Of a stretch of 64,000 bases of DNA, positions 52,212 to 62,776 are shown piece by piece. Made by a program: the position numbers and the translations under genes. The number at the start of each line of letters is the position of its first letter. Position 1 is the first letter of the stretch. The notes beneath the pieces were generated by a model. It was not told the origin of the DNA. It made no database searches and was given only the letters and a program-made list of their open reading frames with translations. The DNA comes from Treponema sp. GTDB taxonomy: Bacteria; Spirochaetota; Spirochaetia; Treponematales; Treponemataceae. The stretch is taken from the NCBI GenBank assembly GCA_024693715.1, contig JAILKS010000034.1:93072-157071 (forward strand), written 5' to 3'.

Positions 52212-52986
52212 CTGTTTCCTCTTTAGGATTATTTTTTATGACTTTAATCAGATTAATTCTATGACCTTCCATATCCTGAACTATAAAATCATAGTTTTTC
52301 CATGATGATTTTTCATATTTTACCGGAACTTTTCCAAACAAATCAAAAACAAAACCACCCAGCGAATCAAAATCTTCATTTGGAAAATCTGAATCAAGTG
52401 TTTCATTCAAATCATCAAGATTAACTCTTGCATCACACATCCAGATGTTAGTGCTTACAGGAATAATATCCTCATTTTCCTTATCAAATTCATCCTGAAT
52501 ATCACCGACGATTTCTTCTATAATATCTTCCATTGTAACAATACCGGAAATTCCGCCGTATTCATCAATGGCAATTGCAATATGAAGATGATGTCTTTTA
52601 AACTCACGTAAAAGTGAATCAATTCTTTTCGTTTCCGGTACAAAATATGGTTTTCTGATTATTTTCAATAAATCAAGATTTGAATTTTCAGCAAAAACCT
52701 TAAGCAGATCTTTTACATAAAGCACACCGATTACATTATCAATAGAATCTGTATAAACCGGAAAACGTGAATGACCTGTAGAAATAATTTTTGAAAAAAG
52801 TTCATCCCGCTGAATATCTGAAGAAATAAAATCTACGTCAATTCGAGGAATCATTACTTCTTTTACCGAAGTTTTCGACAAATCCTCAATTCCCTGAATC
52901 ATGTCCTTTTTTTCTTCATTAAGTATTTCCTGCTGAATACTGTCAATTTCTTCAAGTGCTGATTTTTTCTTTTTAAACAAACTCAT
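52201..52986 (-). CDS. CorC/HlyC-like CBS-domain protein
   Basis: 261 residues without membrane segments. Two CBS domains (about 40-95, MIPRIDVDFISSDIQRDEL; about 105-165, HHLHIAIAIDEYGGISGIVT) are followed by a CorC_HlyC C-terminal domain (MCDARVNLDDLNETLDSDF, DSLGGFVFDLFGKVP). CorC supports magnesium/cobalt efflux, and in many bacteria its gene follows ybeY. The start overlaps ybeY as ATGA without a separate ribosome site, showing coupling. Confidence 0.88.
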   Translation of the reverse strand: MSLFKKKKSALEEIDSIQQEILNEEKKDMIQGIEDLSKTSVKEVMIPRIDVDFISSDIQRDELFSKIISTGHSRFPVYTDSIDNVIGVLYVKDLLKVFAENSNLDLLKIIRKPYFVPETKRIDSLLREFKRHHLHIAIAIDEYGGISGIVTMEDIIEEIVGDIQDEFDKENEDIIPVSTNIWMCDARVNLDDLNETLDSDFPNEDFDSLGGFVFDLFGKVPVKYEKSSWKNYDFIVQDMEGHRINLIKVIKNNPKEETDEE

Positions 52987-53459
52987 ATGATTATTTTTTC
53001 ATCCTTAAACTCATTAAGCATTTTTTCCTGAATTTTCAACATTTCACCTTCAGGTTCTTTATCTGCCTGTATATGTTCTTCTCCGTGATCCATTCCATTT
53101 AAATGAAGCAGACCATGAAGCAATAATCTTTTTAATTCTGTATTTACATCAGTATCGAAATATTCTGCGTTTACCTTAAGCATATCAAGACTTACAGCAA
53201 TATCTCCGACACATTTCCATTTACCTTCTTCATCCTCATATTCTTCATCATTCTCAAAAGATAAAACATCGGTAGAAGAATCAATGTTACGATAATTCTT
53301 ATTCAATTCGCGTATATATTCATCATTACAGAATAAAACTGATATTTCTTCGTTATCATAACAAAGCTTAGATGCGACAAGCTGTAAAAACGCTTCTGCT
53401 TTATCAAGCCAGGCCGGAGTTTCCAGCCCATCCATTACGCTGATTAAAATTCTATTCAA
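52983..53459 (-). CDS. ybeY: Endoribonuclease YbeY
   Basis: 158 residues from a TTG at 53459 with a GGGAGG ribosome site 5 bases upstream. The zinc motif H-x3-H-x5-H is in LLLHGLLHLNGMDHGEEH, and STDVLSFEN is the conserved substrate region. YbeY acts in 16S rRNA 3' maturation and ribosome quality control. It lies between the HD hydrolase and corC, a common order. Confidence 0.93.
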   Translation of the reverse strand: MNRILISVMDGLETPAWLDKAEAFLQLVASKLCYDNEEISVLFCNDEYIRELNKNYRNIDSSTDVLSFENDEEYEDEEGKWKCVGDIAVSLDMLKVNAEYFDTDVNTELKRLLLHGLLHLNGMDHGEEHIQADKEPEGEMLKIQEKMLNEFKDEKIII

Positions 53460-53480
53460 AGCATCCTCCCGTTATGCTTT

Positions 53481-55151
53481 TTATTTTTTTTCCTTTTCTT
53501 TATCTTTATCTGGATCCTGCTGATCCGGATATTCAATTCGGCTGTGATAATATCCTGCAAGAATCTGAATGAAAGCTTCCTTGATTTTTGAAATATCTCT
53601 GAAAGTAAGATCACAATTATCAAGCTGTTTATGTTCAACCTTTGCACTTATAAGCTGTGAAATGAATTTATCGAGTCTTGAAACTGAAGGATTTTCCAAA
53701 GTTCTGCATGCCGCTTCAACTGTATCGGCAATCATTACAACTGCAGACTCTCTTGTTGAAGGCGGAGTACCAGGATACGAATAATCCTCAGGAGAAACAA
53801 GAGGATCCTTCTTTACCGCTTCATTGTAAAAATACTGGATTACACTGTTTCCGTGATGTTCTGCAATAATATCAATAACAGACTGCGGAAGATGAAGCTG
53901 ACGTGCCTTTTCAACTCCTTTCTTAACATGACTCTTTATTACAGAAGCCGACAACGAAGGATTTATATCATTATGCTTATTAACACCCTGCTGATTTTCA
54001 ACAAAATATTCGCTTTGTTCAATCTTACCAATATCGTGATAGTACGCTCCTACCCTTGCAACAAGCGCATTTGCACCAATCTCACGGCACGCACTTTCTG
54101 CAAGCTGTGCAACCATAAGCGAATGATTATAGGTTCCACTCGCAGTAACAAGCATTTTCCGCATAAGTGAATTATTAAGGTCGCTCAAATCCATCAGTCT
54201 GAAAACTGAAGATGTATTGAGAATAAATTCAAGAGGAGTAATAAGTCCTAAAGTAAGAATACCGGATAAAAATCCGTTTATTGCAACACCGGCAATTGCA
54301 GGACCGGCACTAAAGAAGCTGTCATTAAAAATCACGACAAGAGCAATAACATACGCTACATTCACTAACGAAAGAATCAAGGATGCAAAGACTAAATCAA
54401 GACGACGTGATATTTTTCGAACAATCGCACATGAAATCATGCAGGTTGCAAACGTAAAGAGGAATGGAATAAGCGACATATTTGTTGCACTTAAAACAAG
54501 AAGTGACATTATAAGCGAAAGAATTACTGCCGGTGTCTGACCATACAAAATCGTTATAAGCATTATAAAAAGACTTGCCGGAATTATAATACAGATTGAA
54601 TATTCTGATGAAAATAAAACCAGCTTTGAACAGAAAGCTGCCGCTGCATAGACGGAAAGACAAAAGATTGTATCTAAAATCACCTCGTTCAATTTAATCG
54701 GTCGTCTGAAAGGAATAAAAGAGAACAGGCAGTAAAACAGAATTGATACTAAGAATAAAAACAATTCCTGATTTGCAAAAGCCCTGTAATCTATATATAC
54801 CGGTGATTCAGACATCTTCTTTAATTTTGCATATCCTTCTTCAGAAACAGGGAATCCCTTCTTTATGATTTTTTCTCCTTTTTCAATTGAAACAGGATTA
54901 ATCCCGTCTGGTGCAAGTGATTTACTGGCAACAATTGTACGGTCGGCAATCTGTCCAACTTCAAAATCATTTAATTTAAAATTTGCAATAGAATCATTTG
55001 TACTGACCTTGATTAAATTCAAGAGAGAAAGAAGCAGAAATCCTGCCAGGAATAATATTACAAACGGATATTTTACCCTGATATATTTTCCAATAATCGT
55101 GAAAACACTATCTATCGGCTTTTTTTCCTTATTATTATTTTTCATTTTCAT
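53481..55151 (-). CDS. 7TM-HD phosphodiesterase, PgpH family (short form)
   Basis: 556 residues. One N-terminal membrane helix (YPFVILFLAGFLLLSLL), a short extracytoplasmic segment of about 80 residues, then about seven membrane helices (130-320) and a cytoplasmic HD domain with ASGTYNHSLMVAQLAE, GAYYHDIGKIEQSEY and DIIAEHHGNSVIQYFY. PgpH members cleave cyclic di-AMP. The extracytoplasmic domain is much shorter than in typical members of about 700 residues. It overlaps phoH by 17 bases with an AAGGGC ribosome site. Confidence 0.88.
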   Translation of the reverse strand: MKMKNNNKEKKPIDSVFTIIGKYIRVKYPFVILFLAGFLLLSLLNLIKVSTNDSIANFKLNDFEVGQIADRTIVASKSLAPDGINPVSIEKGEKIIKKGFPVSEEGYAKLKKMSESPVYIDYRAFANQELFLFLVSILFYCLFSFIPFRRPIKLNEVILDTIFCLSVYAAAAFCSKLVLFSSEYSICIIIPASLFIMLITILYGQTPAVILSLIMSLLVLSATNMSLIPFLFTFATCMISCAIVRKISRRLDLVFASLILSLVNVAYVIALVVIFNDSFFSAGPAIAGVAINGFLSGILTLGLITPLEFILNTSSVFRLMDLSDLNNSLMRKMLVTASGTYNHSLMVAQLAESACREIGANALVARVGAYYHDIGKIEQSEYFVENQQGVNKHNDINPSLSASVIKSHVKKGVEKARQLHLPQSVIDIIAEHHGNSVIQYFYNEAVKKDPLVSPEDYSYPGTPPSTRESAVVMIADTVEAACRTLENPSVSRLDKFISQLISAKVEHKQLDNCDLTFRDISKIKEAFIQILAGYYHSRIEYPDQQDPDKDKEKEKK

Positions 55152-56067
55152 ATGCCCTTACTATTTTTTTTACAAGTTTATTTCTTACAACATCATCTGC
55201 CGTAAGTTCCATAAAACCAATATCATCTATCTTATATAATACACTTATAGAATGAACAAGCCCAGACTGTGTCCTCTTTGGAAGATCAACCTGAGTTGGA
55301 TCGCCGGTAACAAACACCTTTGAATTTTCACCCATTCGTGTAAGGAACATTTTCATCTGTGAGCATGTAGTATTCTGCGCTTCATCAAGAATAATTACAC
55401 TGTTGTTCAAAGTTCTTCCGCGCATATAAGCAAGTGGTGCAACTTCAATTATACCACTATCGCTCAATTTACGTACTGCTTCCGGTGTGATTATAGATTC
55501 CATAGCATCACGAAGAGGACGAAGATAAGGATCTATTTTCTGCTCCAGATCTCCAGGCAAAAAACCAAGACTTTCTCCTGCTTCTACTACAGGACGTGTA
55601 ATAATCAGCTTATTTTTTTTGTGAAATAAAACAAGTCTAAGGGCTTCTGCAACTGCAAGAAATGTTTTACCGCTTCCCGCACTGCCGGTACAAAAAACCA
55701 TATCTTTTGTTTGAAGAAGATTAATATATTCCGCCTGATTCTGTGTTCGTGGATAGATTTTTTTTATACTGCCGGGAACTGAAATTGATATTTCCTCAGC
55801 ATTTAATCTTTTATGTGTATTTAAAACCGAAACAACAATATCTTCAGAGTTTTTTCCGCCTTCATTTATTTCATCTATAATTCTGTCAATAATATATTGA
55901 AACCTTTGTCGAAGCTGGTCATCATCTGTTTCTATGGAAAGTTCATTTCCCCGCGTAAAAACAGGAATTTCCAGATTATCTTCTATAAGTCTGAGATTGC
56001 TGTCATTTGTACCGCAGATGCACGCAATAAGATCATTATCCGGCACAGTAATTGTAAATTCGTTCAA
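55135..56067 (-). CDS. phoH: PhoH-family ATPase
   Basis: 310 residues from a TTG with TAGGA 7 bases upstream. The PhoH ATPase core shows Walker A GSAGSGKTFLAVAEAL near residue 130, PVVEAGESLGFLPGD, and Walker B SVIILDEAQNTTCSQM; a KH-like N-terminal region precedes it. PhoH proteins are thought to act in RNA metabolism together with YbeY. It begins 75 bases after lptD and may have its own promoter (TATAAT just before the ribosome site). Confidence 0.9.
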   Translation of the reverse strand: MNEFTITVPDNDLIACICGTNDSNLRLIEDNLEIPVFTRGNELSIETDDDQLRQRFQYIIDRIIDEINEGGKNSEDIVVSVLNTHKRLNAEEISISVPGSIKKIYPRTQNQAEYINLLQTKDMVFCTGSAGSGKTFLAVAEALRLVLFHKKNKLIITRPVVEAGESLGFLPGDLEQKIDPYLRPLRDAMESIITPEAVRKLSDSGIIEVAPLAYMRGRTLNNSVIILDEAQNTTCSQMKMFLTRMGENSKVFVTGDPTQVDLPKRTQSGLVHSISVLYKIDDIGFMELTADDVVRNKLVKKIVRAYENEK

Positions 56068-56142
56068 TATTTTTTCCTATTATATCAATTATCATTTATC
56101 AATTATTAAATGTCAATCTTTTATCAACAATAAAATAATTTT

Positions 56143-59100
56143 TTAATTAAACTCCAGTGTTCCATACTTATCCGTAATCTGAGTCTTAATACTGCTCATT
56201 GGATTCCATATAATTCCAAGTGAAAAATACGGACTGTAATCATAATAACTTGTGCCATTTTTTGAAAGAAGTCGAGGTTCAAATTTAAGCTGCATGCTGA
56301 AATCCCAGTCATGAAGTTTATGAGAAACCGTAAGATCCAGAGATTTTAGCTTAAAGCCGGAAGCCTTTCGTTTTGAAGGCTCAGCAAAATTAAAGGAATC
56401 AAACAAATCTATGAAAATATTCTGTTCTCCAGGAATGCGTCCGTCATAACCAAGCATGCTTTGAAAATATCTGTAAAGGACTGAATTTCTTGATGTAGAA
56501 GAAAATTTAATTTCAAGGAATTCATTTATTCTAAAGGACAGCGATGGTGTAAAAATCAGATAACTGTTTGTAGGACGTATTAAATCTGCAACAATACTTG
56601 TGCTTACGCCTGGAGAAATAGAAATTCTATTTGACCACATATAATAAGTCGGAGTTGAAGGCGCATAAGAAAACCTTAAACTATACGGAAGGAATTCCTT
56701 ATCATTTTTTGCAACCCATCCTGAGCTTTCATTAAAATCATAACCATAAGTCTCTACCATTGAATATGCAAGCGATAAATCCTTCCATGAAACCGAAAAA
56801 TCAAGACGGTCAAAGCAGTTATCTTCAAGATTAAAGCTTAAAGATTCATTGAATTTTAAATTAAAAGGTGAATAAACAAAAGAAAGCGATTGTGTCACAG
56901 GATTCTTAATCCAGGTAGAATCATCCTTACTTTTCTGCTGAACGCTTGTTCCCGCATAAAAATTCACATAAGGAAAATCAAGATTCAAGGCGAAAGAATA
57001 ACGTGGAATCTGCGGTGATAAAGTCGATGAAAAAGTAAACGTTTGTCTGAATTTATTTTCCTTTTCTTTTGCCGCAAAAATAAAATTAAGGGTATTAACT
57101 GTAACACTGTCACTGTCGGTAAAATCAAGCCCTTTAGTACTCCATTCAGGATCTTCAACAGTACCGCTGAATTTTTTTTCAAAAAGCTTTAATGATGATG
57201 TCCATGTAATTCCACTTTCTGAAAACATAGGAACATATACAAAAGGCTTTATGCTCAAGGTATTGGAGTTAATCACAGATTGTTTTTCTGACTGTAAATC
57301 TGCAAGCTCAATCTGCTTTTTCTGTGAATCTGAATATCCTTTTAAAATCGGATGCTTCTGCCATACAGGCTCATAACTGAAGCTGTTTTTCAAAGACAAA
57401 AAGTTTCCGCCATAATCAAGACTGCTGTTCAAAAATACAGGAACTTTTATGACATACATCGATGACTGAACATTATCCCACTTAAAATTTTCAGGTGATG
57501 AAATTGAATTTGAATCATATGAAAGCTGTGTAGAAGCATTAGGTGTTGCAGAATAAGAAAGACTGTAAGATAATGAAGGGATTCCTCCTTGCAAAACCTG
57601 AGTACCGGTAATAACTGGAAGCTCGGGCATTAAAATTTCTTTCTTTTCTTCAGTTTTCTTTTCGCCGTTTTCCTCTGTCTGCTGCTCGCTCTGTTTTTCT
57701 TTTTCTAACTGCTGTTCAGATTTCAATTCATCAGGCCTGTTCAAATCTACCGGGAACTGTACCGACGGATTAGTTCTGTAATATTTTTTCGGATATTCAT
57801 ATATAATTCCGCCAAGTGAAATACTTGCGTTTATAGGTACAACCTGTGACGGATAGTAGAATTTACGTTCAGGAGTATAACTTGACCAGTTGTCGGAATT
57901 TTTAGCACGTTCATCTTCATAAAGTTTTGAATTCGTGGTTGAAGAAATATTTAAAGATGAACTTGCAGAAAAACCTGCAGAAGATAAATACGGCTTCATT
58001 TTATCTGGAACTGGCATGGAATAAGAAGAAGAAATTTTCCATGTAAAGCTTGAAATCTCTGAAACAGTATAATCATCCTTACTACTGCTTGTTAGAAGGT
58101 TTATCCAGTCCATCGTTTCACTGCGGCGAGAAAAATCAGAGTTAAAGTATGGATCTGAATAAAAAGGGAAACTAAATGAAATATTAAAAGGTTTTGAAAG
58201 AACAAAATCAACATTTCCTGAATATCTGAACGGAAGCTTTAATCCTAAGAAATTCGATTTATCCCAATAGGTTTCTCCCACAGAAGAAACAGAAGAATAT
58301 ACTCCGCTGTTATAAAAAACTGTTTTACTGAAGGCAGTATCAAGACCGAAATTTATTGAACGTATTATCTGATTACCATTAAATTTTCCTTCTGCACCGA
58401 TTAATCCTCCGGTATTAGAATACCAGTCGCCCAAAATCTTAAAATATTGACTTGTGTCTCCTGTAAAATCCTCATCAAGATTATGAAGCACAAGCCCCTG
58501 TCTTTCCTGCTTTTTAAGTGTAGAAGGCTTCATAAAGTTATAGAGAGCTTTCAAAGATTCATCAGAGCCGTTTGAAGATGAATCTGAATCAAGAGGTTTT
58601 CTACCATATAAATAAGTTGTTGTCTGAAAATAATAACCATCCCTTTCAGAAAAACCAAAAACAGGATTAAAAATCAGCTCATCCTTCGGATAATAAAAAG
58701 CCGGAAAATAAAAAACAGGCACAGAACCTACAAAAAGAAGCGCATTAAAAAAAGCAAATTCACCGCCGGGTAAAAGCCATGTTCTTGTTGCCCTGATATG
58801 CCAGTGTGGATCTTCATCATCACAGAAAGTAAGACGTGAATTTTTAAATGCAATTGTATTTGATTCACTCTTACCAAAAATATCTGAAAATACAATAAGC
58901 GTAGAGCCGGATGGAAGATTAAGCGCATCACTTTGAGTCTGCACAACCCTTCCATCATTAAAAACACCCTCTAAAGTAGAAGTATTCATCAAAAGAGAAT
59001 CTGCTGTTGAAGACTCTCCTCCTTCACCCGATGATTTTTTTGTATTGATTTCGACATTTCCCTCTGCATAAAGCATTTCTGTCTTTCGGTTATACGAAAC

Positions 59101-59343
59101 TTTATCTGCCTTGATATAAGAATAGGAATTTCCTTTCTGAACCGATATTTCTACGGCTCCGGTAAGGATGATTGAATCCTCGTCTGTTTCCTCATTTTTT
59201 TTATATTCGGTCTGACGGGCATTTGCAATTGTAATTACCGTTACATCAGCATCAGCCGGATCTTCCTGAGCATAAAGGAAATAAGGAACAGACGACATCA
59301 TCATAAAGAGAAAGAATATTACTGAAAGCTTACCTTTTTTCAA
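56143..59343 (-). CDS. lptD: LptD/OstA-like outer-membrane barrel protein
   Basis: 1066 residues from a TTG that overlaps the uvrA stop and follows GGAGGAAG. A signal peptide (KLSVIFFLFMMMSSVPYFLYA) precedes an OstA-type beta-jellyroll domain (about 35-125; SIILTGAVEISVQKG, EMLYAEGNVEIN), and the rest is a large beta-barrel. LptD inserts lipopolysaccharide in Gram-negative bacteria. Treponemes are generally held to lack LPS, yet T. pallidum also encodes an LptD homologue (TP0515), so another glycolipid is probably moved. No lptA or lptE gene is seen nearby. Confidence 0.85.
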   Translation of the reverse strand: MKKGKLSVIFFLFMMMSSVPYFLYAQEDPADADVTVITIANARQTEYKKNEETDEDSIILTGAVEISVQKGNSYSYIKADKVSYNRKTEMLYAEGNVEINTKKSSGEGGESSTADSLLMNTSTLEGVFNDGRVVQTQSDALNLPSGSTLIVFSDIFGKSESNTIAFKNSRLTFCDDEDPHWHIRATRTWLLPGGEFAFFNALLFVGSVPVFYFPAFYYPKDELIFNPVFGFSERDGYYFQTTTYLYGRKPLDSDSSSNGSDESLKALYNFMKPSTLKKQERQGLVLHNLDEDFTGDTSQYFKILGDWYSNTGGLIGAEGKFNGNQIIRSINFGLDTAFSKTVFYNSGVYSSVSSVGETYWDKSNFLGLKLPFRYSGNVDFVLSKPFNISFSFPFYSDPYFNSDFSRRSETMDWINLLTSSSKDDYTVSEISSFTWKISSSYSMPVPDKMKPYLSSAGFSASSSLNISSTTNSKLYEDERAKNSDNWSSYTPERKFYYPSQVVPINASISLGGIIYEYPKKYYRTNPSVQFPVDLNRPDELKSEQQLEKEKQSEQQTEENGEKKTEEKKEILMPELPVITGTQVLQGGIPSLSYSLSYSATPNASTQLSYDSNSISSPENFKWDNVQSSMYVIKVPVFLNSSLDYGGNFLSLKNSFSYEPVWQKHPILKGYSDSQKKQIELADLQSEKQSVINSNTLSIKPFVYVPMFSESGITWTSSLKLFEKKFSGTVEDPEWSTKGLDFTDSDSVTVNTLNFIFAAKEKENKFRQTFTFSSTLSPQIPRYSFALNLDFPYVNFYAGTSVQQKSKDDSTWIKNPVTQSLSFVYSPFNLKFNESLSFNLEDNCFDRLDFSVSWKDLSLAYSMVETYGYDFNESSGWVAKNDKEFLPYSLRFSYAPSTPTYYMWSNRISISPGVSTSIVADLIRPTNSYLIFTPSLSFRINEFLEIKFSSTSRNSVLYRYFQSMLGYDGRIPGEQNIFIDLFDSFNFAEPSKRKASGFKLKSLDLTVSHKLHDWDFSMQLKFEPRLLSKNGTSYYDYSPYFSLGIIWNPMSSIKTQITDKYGTLEFN

Positions 59344-62186
59344 TTCGCTCTTCCTCCGGGCTCCCTAAGAAACTGCCCTGTATAACTTTTACTGCACTGG
59401 GCAACCTGTTCAACAGTTCCGGTAGTAACAACTGTACCACCCCTTGTTCCGCCTTCAGGTCCTAAATCTATAATAAAATCAGACTGTTTAATAACGTCAA
59501 TATTATGCTCTATCATTACAACAGTATTACCGTTGTCAACAAGACGCTGAATTACAGTCATAAGCTGTTTTACATCTGCAAAATGAAGTCCTGTTGTAGG
59601 CTCATCAAGAATATATAAAGTTTTACTTGTCGCAGGACGGGCAAGCTCATTGGCAAGCTTAACACGCTGTGCTTCACCACCCGATAAAGTCAGCGCATTC
59701 TGACCAAGCTGAATGTATCCAAGACCAACAGACTGCAAGGTTGCAATTTTTCTATAAATATGAGGAATGCTCTGGAAAAAATCACACGCTTCATCAATGC
59801 TCATGTTCAAAACATCATTAATGCTTTTTCCTTTATATTCAACTTCCAGAGTTTCATGATTAAACCTTTTTCCGTTACAAACATCACACTGAATATAAAC
59901 ATCAGGAAGGAAATTCATCTCTATGACAATTTCACCCGCACCCTGACAGTTTTCACATCTGCCACCTTTGACATTAAAACTGAAGCGTCCTTTTTTATAT
60001 CCCCGTGATTTACTTTCCGGAAGCGATGCATACAAATCCCTTATTGCATCAAAAACTCCAACATAAGTTGCAGGATTACTTCGCGGACTTCTTCCAATAG
60101 GTGACTGATCTATGTTGATTACTTTATCAACGCCTTCGATGCCTTCAACCGATTCACATTTTCCCACTGGATAATTAGTCCTCATGATTTTATTACTTAC
60201 CGCAGGATAAAGAATATCGCTCATCAAGGTTGATTTTCCCGAACCGCTTACCCCTGTAATACAGGTAAACGTTCCAAGAGGAATCTGCACATTTATATTT
60301 TTAAGATTATGCTCAGTTGCGCCGTTAATTTTAATAAATTTTCCATTTCCCTTTCGTCGGTTTTTCGGAACATCCATTTTAAGAGTTCCTGCAAGATACT
60401 GTCCCGTAAGGCTTTCCTTTACCTTTGCAACCTCGTCAGGAGTACCGGCAGCAACTATTCTTCCGCCATTTACACCGGCTCCGGGGCCAAGATCTACAAG
60501 ATAATCGGCAGTACGAAGAGTCTGTTCATCATGCTCAACAACAATTACTGTATTGGAATTATCCCTTAAATTTAAAAGAGTATCTATTAATTTCTGATTA
60601 TCACGCTGATGAAGACCGATACTTGGTTCATCAAGAATATACATAACTCCGCACAGGGCAGAACCGATTTGAGTTGCAAGACGGATTCTTTGAGCTTCTC
60701 CACCCGAAAGACTTTCGGCAGAACGTTCCATTGTAAGATAATCAAGACCTACGTCACTCAAGAACTTTAGACGTGATTTTATTTCTTTTAAAATCTGAAC
60801 TGCTATTTTTGCTTCACTATCAGAAAGTTCCAGCTTATCAAAAAAATCAATTGATTCAGAAACACTGAAAGTACAAAGTTCAAAAATATTTATACCGCCT
60901 ACCGTTACGCCAAGCGCTTCAGGTCTTAATCTTTTTCCATGACACGAATGACACTCACTTATAGTCATAAACTTTTCTTCAATGTTTGTGCGCATGGCTT
61001 CACTCCATGCTTCCTTATAACGACGATTCATTTCGCCAAGTATACCAGGCCATGGACGATTATATTCAGAATAACCTTCACCACTTTGCTTCTGATAAAT
61101 CCAGTGAAGCTTTCTTGTATCAGAACCATTCCACAAAAAATCAAACTGTTCTTCAGAAAGTTCATTAATTGGAGTATCTAAAGAGAATCCTGCTTCTTTT
61201 GCAACTGCAGAAAAAATACTTTTATTCCATTCACTGCCAGGATTAAAAAAAGGAAAAACACCTTCATTAAAGCTCAAGCTTTTATCTGGAAGTATTTTTT
61301 CATTATCCCATTCCATTTTTTCACCAAGCCCCGTACATTCAGGACAGGCTCCGAAGGGATTGTTAAATGAAAAAAGGCGTGGCTGTAAATCAGGAATTGA
61401 AATACCGCAGTCAGGACATGCATTCTTCTGACTGAAAAAAACTTCTGTATCTTTATCTGAATCAGGAACACGTTTTACAACAACAACAATTCCATTTGCA
61501 TTTTTAAGTGCAATTTCAATTGAATCTGCAAGACGCGACCTTACATTTTCACCTTTGATTATACGGTCAACGACGATTTCGATTGTATGTTTTTTCTGTT
61601 TATCAAGCTTTATTGCTTCCTCAAGCTCAACCATTACTCCGTCAATTCTTGCACGAATAAAACCTGATTTTTTTGCATCTTCTATAATTTTCTGATGTTC
61701 ACCCTTTTTACCGCGGATAACAGGTGCTAAAATCTGAAGCTTAGTTCCATCCTCCCAAGACATTACTGTATCAATAATCTGATCTACAGTCTGTTCACAT
61801 ATTTCACGTCCACAGTTCGGACAATGAGGATGACCGGTGCGTGCATATAAAAGACGATAGTAATCATAAATTTCTGTGATAGTTCCTACGGTAGAACGAG
61901 GATTTTTATTTGTAGACTTCTGTTCAATTGAGATAGCTGGAGAAAGACCTTCTATTAAATCAACATCAGGTTTATCCATCCTTCCAAGAAACTGCCTTGC
62001 ATATGAAGAAAGACTTTCCATGTACCGTCGCTGACCTTCTGCAAAAAGAGTATCGAAAGCAAGCGATGATTTACCTGAACCCGAGAGTCCTGAAATTACA
62101 ACGAGCTTATTTCGTGGAATCGTGATATCGATATTTTTAAGATTATGTTCTCTTGCACCGCGGATTACTATTTTATCGTCTATCAT
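59340..62186 (-). CDS. uvrA: Excinuclease ABC subunit A
   Basis: 948 residues. Two ABC ATPase halves (Walker [14 protein letters not shown] near 32 and [13 protein letters not shown] near 645; signatures [13 protein letters not shown] and [13 protein letters not shown]) plus zinc-binding cysteine pairs ([36 protein letters not shown]). It recognises bulky DNA damage with UvrB. It has its own -10 TATAAT (62200-62195 on the minus strand) with only 8 bases before the ATG. Confidence 0.96.
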   Translation of the reverse strand: MIDDKIVIRGAREHNLKNIDITIPRNKLVVISGLSGSGKSSLAFDTLFAEGQRRYMESLSSYARQFLGRMDKPDVDLIEGLSPAISIEQKSTNKNPRSTVGTITEIYDYYRLLYARTGHPHCPNCGREICEQTVDQIIDTVMSWEDGTKLQILAPVIRGKKGEHQKIIEDAKKSGFIRARIDGVMVELEEAIKLDKQKKHTIEIVVDRIIKGENVRSRLADSIEIALKNANGIVVVVKRVPDSDKDTEVFFSQKNACPDCGISIPDLQPRLFSFNNPFGACPECTGLGEKMEWDNEKILPDKSLSFNEGVFPFFNPGSEWNKSIFSAVAKEAGFSLDTPINELSEEQFDFLWNGSDTRKLHWIYQKQSGEGYSEYNRPWPGILGEMNRRYKEAWSEAMRTNIEEKFMTISECHSCHGKRLRPEALGVTVGGINIFELCTFSVSESIDFFDKLELSDSEAKIAVQILKEIKSRLKFLSDVGLDYLTMERSAESLSGGEAQRIRLATQIGSALCGVMYILDEPSIGLHQRDNQKLIDTLLNLRDNSNTVIVVEHDEQTLRTADYLVDLGPGAGVNGGRIVAAGTPDEVAKVKESLTGQYLAGTLKMDVPKNRRKGNGKFIKINGATEHNLKNINVQIPLGTFTCITGVSGSGKSTLMSDILYPAVSNKIMRTNYPVGKCESVEGIEGVDKVINIDQSPIGRSPRSNPATYVGVFDAIRDLYASLPESKSRGYKKGRFSFNVKGGRCENCQGAGEIVIEMNFLPDVYIQCDVCNGKRFNHETLEVEYKGKSINDVLNMSIDEACDFFQSIPHIYRKIATLQSVGLGYIQLGQNALTLSGGEAQRVKLANELARPATSKTLYILDEPTTGLHFADVKQLMTVIQRLVDNGNTVVMIEHNIDVIKQSDFIIDLGPEGGTRGGTVVTTGTVEQVAQCSKSYTGQFLREPGGRAN

Positions 62187-62194
62187 AGCTCTTT

Positions 62195-62200
62195 ATTATA
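62195..62200 (-). promoter_or_regulatory. -10 box close to the uvrA start
   Basis: TATAAT on the minus strand ends 8 bases before the ATG at 62186 and overlaps the end of the CYTH gene. No convincing -35 is present. A weak AAAGAG could serve as ribosome site, so a nearly leaderless transcript is possible but uncertain. Confidence 0.35.
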
Positions 62201-62774
62201 ACGAATTTTGCAAACTTATTATAGTATACCAGCTCCGTCCATCCTTTGTCGAAGGATCAAGCCCCGTAAAAGTAATGACATCCTCAAGAGCTTTTTCAAT
62301 AACAAGATTATCCAACCCCATCGCCTGTGTAACTTCCACCTCAAGATATTTAAGCCCATTTACAATTACAAGCTCCATTAAAAAATCAATTTGTGAAAGA
62401 GAAGGAAGAATAAAATGAGTTTTGAACGATTGTTTTTCCTTATAGAACCATTGATAATATCCGTTTGATTTAAAAAAAGTCCTTAAAACCTCTGGATTTT
62501 CAACAAAAGTTTCATCTTCCCTATTAACTTCAATTCCGTTATCAACAGATTTTACCTTTACGGTAAAAAATGCCTTTTCAAAATCATCAGTTTTTTCCGT
62601 CCGGATTCTTATTACCTGCGGTTCATTATTGTTTTTGCGCTCTTCATGAGTTTTATACCGTGAATAATATTCATCCTTTTTTAGAGTAAAAACAGAATCA
62701 ACAAAAAACCGCTTTTTTAAAGATTCATATTGACTGTCAGAAAGAGGAACTTTAATTTCTATTTCTTTACCCAT
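62196..62774 (-). CDS. CYTH-domain phosphatase/cyclase-like protein
   Basis: 192 residues from the ATG at 62774, 3 bases after the GH8 stop; an in-frame upstream start lies inside the GH8 gene and is less likely. The defining E-x-E-x-K motif is [10 protein letters not shown] at the very N-terminus, followed by [12 protein letters not shown], the repeated acidic/basic strand pattern [10 protein letters not shown] and [12 protein letters not shown], and the distal [24 protein letters not shown] enzymes hydrolyse thiamine triphosphate or tripolyphosphate, or form cyclic AMP; specificity is not visible. Probably cotranscribed with GH8. Confidence 0.82.
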   Translation of the reverse strand: MGKEIEIKVPLSDSQYESLKKRFFVDSVFTLKKDEYYSRYKTHEERKNNNEPQVIRIRTEKTDDFEKAFFTVKVKSVDNGIEVNREDETFVENPEVLRTFFKSNGYYQWFYKEKQSFKTHFILPSLSQIDFLMELVIVNGLKYLEVEVTQAMGLDNLVIEKALEDVITFTGLDPSTKDGRSWYTIISLQNSL

Positions 62775-62776
62775 AA

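Noticed and set aside
53456..53647. Short minus-strand frame overlapping the HD phosphodiesterase end
   Set aside because: Lys-rich shadow of another frame; ybeY and the HD gene account for the region.
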